This document shows, one piece after another, positions 5,201-8,497 of a stretch of DNA of 8,497 nt; the first letter of the stretch is position 1; the number at the start of each line of letters is the position of its first letter. The stretch is from positions 1,073,637 through 1,082,133 of the forward strand of contig CP070725.1 of the NCBI GenBank assembly GCA_020350845.1, in the 5' to 3' direction. A program made the translations under genes and the position numbers. The notes beneath the pieces are model-generated. The model was not told the DNA's origin. It worked only from the letters and a program-made list of their open reading frames with translations, and made no database searches. The DNA is from Candidatus Bipolaricaulota bacterium. Its GTDB lineage: Bacteria > Bipolaricaulota > Bipolaricaulia > UBA7950 > UBA9294.

Positions 5201-6241
5201 CTACTCGCTGTCCGTCGGTCCCGACCGACGGGCGACCATCTTGCGCAGGCCGCGGCGCACGATGCACCACAAGCCGACGGCGACGAGGATCAGCTCGAAC
5301 ACCTTGAACACGAGGGAGAAGGCGACGGCGCCGCCCTTCTCGACGCCGACGAGGGTGAAGATCCCGATCAACGCGGCCTCGCTCGTGCCCACGCCTCCGG
5401 GGGTGATCCACAGCAGGAAGGAGAGCATCAGGTTGAGCGTGAACAGAAGCGACAGCTGCGGGAAGCCGAAGGTCCGCGCCGCTGAGAAGTAGAAGAAGAC
5501 CTGCGGGCGCATGTACGCGAAGAACGTGGCCAGCAGCTGGACGGCGAAGGCGAGAAGCGTGGCCTTCCAGTGCTCGCGGAATGCGTAGGAGATCTCGTCC
5601 TCAGTCTCGGAGACCCGCGTCGCGGCGCGTTCGAGTCCGCGCCGCCAGCGTGGGAAGAGATGACGCAGCAGCCGGATCGCGCGGCTGATCCACTTGAAGT
5701 TTCCCGCGAAGTCGATGAGCCCGACGAGGATCCAGAAGGTGATGAACGCCACGCCCGCGACGACACTGCGCCTGCTCATGAGATCCACGGACGGCGAGAG
5801 GATGGCATAGAACGTGCCGATCAGGACGAACACGAGCAGGCTCAGTCCACCGAGGAAGCGCTCCACGACGATCGTCGCGAACACGCGCGTCGTCGGCGCC
5901 GAGGTTCGCCCCGTGACCATCATCGCGCGGACCGGCTCCCCCCCGAAGTAGAGCGTCGGTGTCAGGTAGGTGATTGCATAGCCGGCCAATCGCGCCGCCG
6001 TGACTACGCCCACGCCGAGGCGGATCCCGTAGGCGCGGAGGATGATCCACCAACTCACGATCCACGCGACCATCGCGAGCAGGACGTCGCCGACGACGGC
6101 GACGAGCCCCACCGCACCGAGCGCGTGAATCTGGCCGACGACACCACGCCAGCCCACCCAGTAGAGAACCCCGCCGAGAAGGCCGAGCCCGACAACCACC
6201 GATCCGGAGAGGCTTAGCCCCCTCCTTAGCCTCGCATTCAT
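5201..6241 (-). CDS. Integral membrane protein, LPG-synthase-TM / flippase-like family (UPF0104)
   Basis: 346 residues, mostly hydrophobic helices (about 9-29, 43-70, 78-97, 118-148, 158-178, 226-245, 262-279, 288-300, 304-327). Family marks: TYLTPTLYFGGEPVRA (91-106), the VERFLGG motif (126-132) and PGGVGTSEA (281-289). These match the membrane domain of lysylphosphatidylglycerol synthase/flippase proteins (PF03706). The C-terminal aminoacyl-transferase domain of MprF is absent, so it should not make lysyl-PG; a lipid or polyprenyl-linked flippase-type role is inference. A charged cytosolic loop (about 192-225, RWRRGLERAA) divides it. The start is ATG 6241; AGGA lies 7 bases upstream but is inside a -10-like box, so a leaderless mRNA is possible. 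It lies 128 bases after pncC on the same strand and converges on ftsX. Confidence 0.88.
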   Translation of the reverse strand: MNARLRRGLSLSGSVVVGLGLLGGVLYWVGWRGVVGQIHALGAVGLVAVVGDVLLAMVAWIVSWWIILRAYGIRLGVGVVTAARLAGYAITYLTPTLYFGGEPVRAMMVTGRTSAPTTRVFATIVVERFLGGLSLLVFVLIGTFYAILSPSVDLMSRRSVVAGVAFITFWILVGLIDFAGNFKWISRAIRLLRHLFPRWRRGLERAATRVSETEDEISYAFREHWKATLLAFAVQLLATFFAYMRPQVFFYFSAARTFGFPQLSLLFTLNLMLSFLLWITPGGVGTSEAALIGIFTLVGVEKGGAVAFSLVFKVFELILVAVGLWCIVRRGLRKMVARRSGPTDSE

Positions 6242-6247
6242 CTCCGC

Positions 6248-6277
6248 ATCCTAGCCGAGCACGGTTCGGCGCGGCAA
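6248..6277 (-). promoter_or_regulatory. Candidate promoter of the flippase-like gene, possibly leaderless
   Basis: On the minus strand, TTGCCG (6277-6272; 4/6) and TAGGAT (6253-6248; 4/6) are separated by 18 bases. Only 6 bases (6242-6247) separate the -10 from ATG, so transcription would begin at or next to the A of the start codon. The remainder of the 128-base gap up to pncC (6278-6369) shows only GC-rich palindromic sequence around 6351-6361 and no gene. Confidence 0.35.
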
Positions 6278-6369
6278 GGCGAACGCCGCCGACAGAGGGG
6301 ACGTTGGTAACGCGATCACAGCCCACGAGGCGGAAAGCTCATTGGCCGGCGGCCGGGCGCTGCCTGGAG

Positions 6370-6855
6370 CTACGCGTCGCCGGCGACGAACCACTCTTTC
6401 ATCAGGTCGAGCGCCGCCTCGACGGCCCGCGTGCGGTTCTCCTCCCGCCCCCCGTCCCACTGGAAACGCCTACAGCACAGCCCATCGGGCGTCGCGATCG
6501 CGACGAACACCAGCCCCACCGGCTTCGAATCGGTCCCTCCGGACGGCCCGGCGATCCCCGTCACCGCGACGGCGACGTCACAGGCGAATCGGCGGCGGCA
6601 GCCGTCGGCCATCGCCCGCGCCACGGGCTCGCTGACGGCCCCGTGTGCATGGATGAGCTCCTCGGGGACACCGAGGAGCTCGCTCTTGAGTCGGTTGTCG
6701 TAGGCGATCACGCCCCCGAGAAAGACCGCGGAGGCTCCCGCGGGATCCGTCAGCGCGGCGCCGAGAAGCCCTCCGGTACACGACTCCGCGACCGCCACAC
6801 GGACACCCCGCTGCGCCCATCGAGGGAGCCACTCCGCCCACTCTTCGGCCTTCAC
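6370..6855 (-). CDS. pncC: Nicotinamide-nucleotide amidohydrolase (stand-alone CinA C-terminal domain)
   Basis: 161 residues, the normal size for a single-domain PncC. The enzyme deamidates nicotinamide mononucleotide to nicotinate mononucleotide, returning the NMN made by NAD-dependent DNA ligase to NAD synthesis. Seen: AESCTGG (23-29) with the nucleophile-type Ser25, AYDNRLKSELLGV (51-63) with Lys57, and VTGIAGPSGG (98-107) followed by VGLVF. The N-terminal CinA (MoCF/pyrophosphatase) domain is absent. The start is GTG 6855, with AAGGAG (6863-6868) 7 bases upstream; it overlaps the nth stop as GTGA, so longer upstream frames are rejected. Pairing with a DNA-repair gene fits a role in recycling ligase-derived NMN, but that link is inference. 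No clear terminator follows. Confidence 0.92.
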   Translation of the reverse strand: MKAEEWAEWLPRWAQRGVRVAVAESCTGGLLGAALTDPAGASAVFLGGVIAYDNRLKSELLGVPEELIHAHGAVSEPVARAMADGCRRRFACDVAVAVTGIAGPSGGTDSKPVGLVFVAIATPDGLCCRRFQWDGGREENRTRAVEAALDLMKEWFVAGDA

Positions 6856-7538
6856 GAGCCCACTCCTTCCTTCGCCGCTTGCCCCGCGAGCTGAATCGCC
6901 GCGGCGCAGCGTTCGGCCAACGGACAACGATCACACGCGGGGGCCCTCGGGTGACAGATCTCTCGACCGAGTCGGATGAGGGACAGGTGCAACGCGCGCA
7001 GCGTCCTCGCCTCCGTGGAAACGAGGGGGTTGATCCGATCGTGCGCGTCATCGCCGGGCGTGAGCAGCCCGAGGCGCGTACAGATGCGGCGGATGTGCGT
7101 GTCGACGGGGAAGTACGGCTTGTCGAAGCAGAACAGAAGGACGATCCCTGCCGTCTTCTTCCCGACGCCTCGCGATGACGTCAGCCACCGCAACCCGTCC
7201 TCCGTCGTGAGATCGGCGAGAAAGCCGAGATCGAGCGCGCCCTGCTCGTCACGAATCCGCGACAGAACACCGACGAGCGTCCTCGCCTTCTGCCGATGGA
7301 GACCGGCCGACCGAATGACTTGCGCGACCGCGTTCTCATCCGCATCGGCGACCGCGGCCAGATCGGGGAACTGCGCACGCAGCTCCCGGTACGCACGGTC
7401 GCGGTTGACATCGTTCGTGTTCTGGGAGAGCACCGTGCGAACGAGCGTCTCGACCGCGCTCTCGGAATGCGCGGCGGGCTCCCCGAAGCGCTCTGCCAGC
7501 CTGTCGCCGACCCAGCTCAGTAGCTCTCTTGCAGTCAT
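6852..7538 (-). CDS. nth: Endonuclease III (DNA glycosylase/AP lyase)
   Basis: 228 residues. The enzyme removes oxidised pyrimidines and nicks the abasic site in base-excision repair. Seen: LSQNTNDVNRDRAY (37-50), the helix-hairpin-helix with GVGKKTA (124-130) carrying catalytic Lys128, the PVDTH loop (144-148) with catalytic Asp146, and the 4Fe-4S cluster cysteines C195, C202, C205 and C211 in exact C-x6-C-x2-C-x5-C spacing. The hairpin is preceded by SSR where E. coli has the LPG of LPGVG, and the LSQNTND form resembles the subgroup common in archaea and deep-branching bacteria. The start is ATG 7538; only a G-run precedes it, and a -10-like box ends 8 bases upstream. It overlaps pncC by 4 bases, forming a two-gene unit. 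Confidence 0.95.
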   Translation of the reverse strand: MTARELLSWVGDRLAERFGEPAAHSESAVETLVRTVLSQNTNDVNRDRAYRELRAQFPDLAAVADADENAVAQVIRSAGLHRQKARTLVGVLSRIRDEQGALDLGFLADLTTEDGLRWLTSSRGVGKKTAGIVLLFCFDKPYFPVDTHIRRICTRLGLLTPGDDAHDRINPLVSTEARTLRALHLSLIRLGREICHPRAPACDRCPLAERCAAAIQLAGQAAKEGVGS

Positions 7539-7546
7539 CCCCCCGA

Positions 7547-7576
7547 AGGATAGGCGCCGTCGGCCGGTGGCGGCAA
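7547..7576 (-). promoter_or_regulatory. Candidate promoter of nth-pncC, possibly leaderless
   Basis: On the minus strand, TTGCCG (7576-7571) and TATCCT (7552-7547; 4/6) are separated by 18 bases, the same -35 hexamer and spacing as at the flippase-like gene. Eight bases separate the -10 from the nth ATG, so the mRNA would start at or within a base or two of the start codon. The left arm of an 11-bp dyad falls inside the spacer. Confidence 0.35.
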
Positions 7577-7589
7577 CTGCCGACGGCGC
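7554..7589. repeat. 11-bp perfect inverted repeat (candidate operator)
   Basis: GCGCCGTCGGC (7554-7564) and GCCGACGGCGC (7579-7589) are exact reverse complements with a 14-base spacer, centred at 7571.5 in the 84-base gap between divergent nth and the PPC gene. The centre falls at the junction between the two back-to-back -35 boxes, with one arm in each promoter. This could be an operator controlling both genes. Confidence 0.5.
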
Positions 7590-7605
7590 ATCGAGCGGCT
7601 AGAAT
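7577..7605 (+). promoter_or_regulatory. Candidate promoter of the PPC-domain gene
   Basis: TAGAAT (7600-7605; 5/6 to the -10) lies 17 bases after a weak CTGCCG (7577-7582; 3/6 to the -35). Transcription would start near 7612, at the beginning of the AAGGAGGT ribosome-binding site (7612-7619), giving a very short leader of about 11 bases. Confidence 0.35.
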
Positions 7606-7622
7606 CGCGGCAAGGAGGTGCC

Positions 7623-8036
7623 ATGCTCAACGCAACGCACAACGGCCATTGGGTGGTTCGTCTCGTCGACGGGGAGGATCTCGCCGCCTCCCTCGCCGCG
7701 CTCCCGATCGAGGCCGCGATCCTTGTCGCCGGGGTCGGCATGCTGCGCGATGTCCGACTCGCCTACTGGAACGGCGAGGAGTACGAGACGTTCGGCGTCG
7801 ACGGAGCCGTGGAGCTCGTCTCTGCACAGGGGAACATCGCCCGCGCCGAGGATCGACGGGTCGCTCACTGTCACCTTTGCGTCGCGCGACGGGGCGGGAC
7901 CACTGCAGGGGGTCATCTGGTCGACGCGACGGCCCATAACACGGTGGAGCTCTACCTCCGAGAGACCGAAGGGATCAGCCTTCGACGCGCCCCCGAGCCG
8001 TCGGGCCTTCTGGGTCTGACTCCGTCCACGGAGTGA
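7623..8036 (+). CDS. PPC-domain (DUF296) protein
   Basis: 137 residues from ATG 7623, preceded by an ideal AAGGAGGT (7612-7619). Pattern of the PPC (plant and prokaryote conserved) domain: RLVDGEDLAASL (13-24), GVGMLRDVRLAYWN (37-50), VELVSAQGNIA (63-73), then H82-C-H84 and GGHL with H98. These three histidines match the cluster thought to bind metal in prokaryotic members. Prokaryotic PPC proteins are usually small stand-alone domains forming trimers. In plants the domain is joined to AT-hooks and binds DNA; the bacterial function is not established, and no AT-hook is present here. Its last 62 bases overlap the 3' end of fmt on the other strand. It is divergent from nth, with a dyad between them. 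Confidence 0.85.
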   Translation: MLNATHNGHWVVRLVDGEDLAASLAALPIEAAILVAGVGMLRDVRLAYWNGEEYETFGVDGAVELVSAQGNIARAEDRRVAHCHLCVARRGGTTAGGHLVDATAHNTVELYLRETEGISLRRAPEPSGLLGLTPSTE

Positions 8037-8497
8037 AGCACTCCTCCCCGCGCAGGCCGCGCAGGCACTCCTCGCCGCTGACCGACGGACGGCACTCGCG
8101 CTGGACCTCGAGCAGCTCGAGCAGCTCGTCTCCGGTCGCAACCAAGAAGCGCCCCGTCTCCCGAAGTGCCGTCTCCCCCGGCCGCAGATCGCCCCGTCCG
8201 ATCCCGGTGAGCGTCGTCCGATGGACCTTCACCCGCTCGTCGCCGAGCCGAGAGAACGCCCCCGGCCACGGATTGAGTCCGCGTACGAGGTCGTGGATTT
8301 CGCGCGCCGGCCGACCCCAGTCGATGCGCCCGTCCTCGCGACGCAGCTTGGGCGCGTAGCTCGCGTCCTCTTCTCGCTGCTCCGTCGGGGTGATGCTCTC
8401 TGTCTGAAGACCGTCGAGCGTGCGCAGGACCAGCGCGGCGCCGACGGAGGCGAGACGGCGCTCGACTTCGCCTGCCGTCTCGTCCCCACCGATCGTC
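7975..8497 (-). CDS. fmt: Methionyl-tRNA formyltransferase, C-terminal part
   Basis: The frame is open to the right edge, so the start lies outside; 173 residues are visible before TGA at 7975-7977. Fmt formylates initiator methionyl-tRNA using 10-formyltetrahydrofolate. Seen: the end of the catalytic domain (IGGDETAGEVERRLASVG, like E. coli TAEDTSGTLYDKLAELG), YAPKL and RIDW, the signature LNPWPGAFS (E. coli FNPWP), then the C-terminal tRNA-binding beta-barrel with VKVH, FLVATGDELLELLEVQ and the usual LRG. The active-site Asn-His-Asp region is off-window. About 19 residues (TPWTESDPEG...) extend beyond the usual end and lie in the 62-base antisense overlap with the PPC gene. The usual partner def cannot be seen; it would be upstream. 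Confidence 0.93.
   Translation of the reverse strand, partial: TIGGDETAGEVERRLASVGAALVLRTLDGLQTESITPTEQREEDASYAPKLRREDGRIDWGRPAREIHDLVRGLNPWPGAFSRLGDERVKVHRTTLTGIGRGDLRPGETALRETGRFLVATGDELLELLEVQRECRPSVSGEECLRGLRGEECFTPWTESDPEGPTARGRVEG

Noticed and set aside
8107..8124. Tandem 9-base repeat CTCGAGCAG
   Set aside because: It encodes the Glu/Leu-rich ELLELLE strand of the Fmt C-terminal domain in the normal frame, so it is codon repetition rather than a repeat element.

Overview
This is GC-rich bacterial chromosomal DNA, well above 60% GC by eye, with tightly packed genes and frequent 4-base or shorter start/stop overlaps. Evidence for Bacteria includes release-factor methyltransferase, methionyl-tRNA formyltransferase, the MEP isoprenoid enzyme IspD, FtsEX and a lipobox lipoprotein. 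The phylum cannot be fixed from the sequence. A deep-branching or uncultured high-GC lineage (for example Bipolaricaulota-like) is only a guess. I see no phage genes, insertion sequences, CRISPR array, tRNA or rRNA.

Layout: (1) 1-507 (+), the 3' end of a molybdenum hydroxylase large subunit, followed by a hairpin terminator shared with the convergent block. (2) 567-2543 (-), three genes in transcription order: a small TolB-like propeller lipoprotein, ispD, and an unrecognised secreted protein that seems to have its own promoter. (3) 2544-2846, a divergent regulatory region with two intertwined sigma70-type promoters and a probable ~200-base structured leader for the lipoprotein. (4) 2847-5187 (+), prmC-ftsE-ftsX, translationally coupled. 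(5) 5201-6241 (-), an integral-membrane protein of the LPG-synthase-TM (flippase-like) family, convergent with ftsX. (6) 6370-7538 (-), nth-pncC with a GTGA overlap. (7) 7539-7622, a divergent promoter region with an 11-bp perfect dyad. (8) 7623-8036 (+), a PPC/DUF296 protein whose 3' end overlaps (9) fmt (-), which runs off the right edge.

Most genes are housekeeping: translation (prmC, fmt), DNA repair (nth), NAD salvage (pncC), isoprenoids (ispD), and cell envelope or division (ftsEX, flippase-like protein). The most unusual observation is the FtsE-like ATPase. It keeps Walker A and Walker B, but the Q-loop glutamine, the ABC signature, the D-loop and the H-loop histidine are all replaced in an uninterrupted frame beside an intact FtsX. 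Secondary points are the two divergent control regions, two promoter-like elements placed so that transcripts would be leaderless, and a likely CTG start for prmC.
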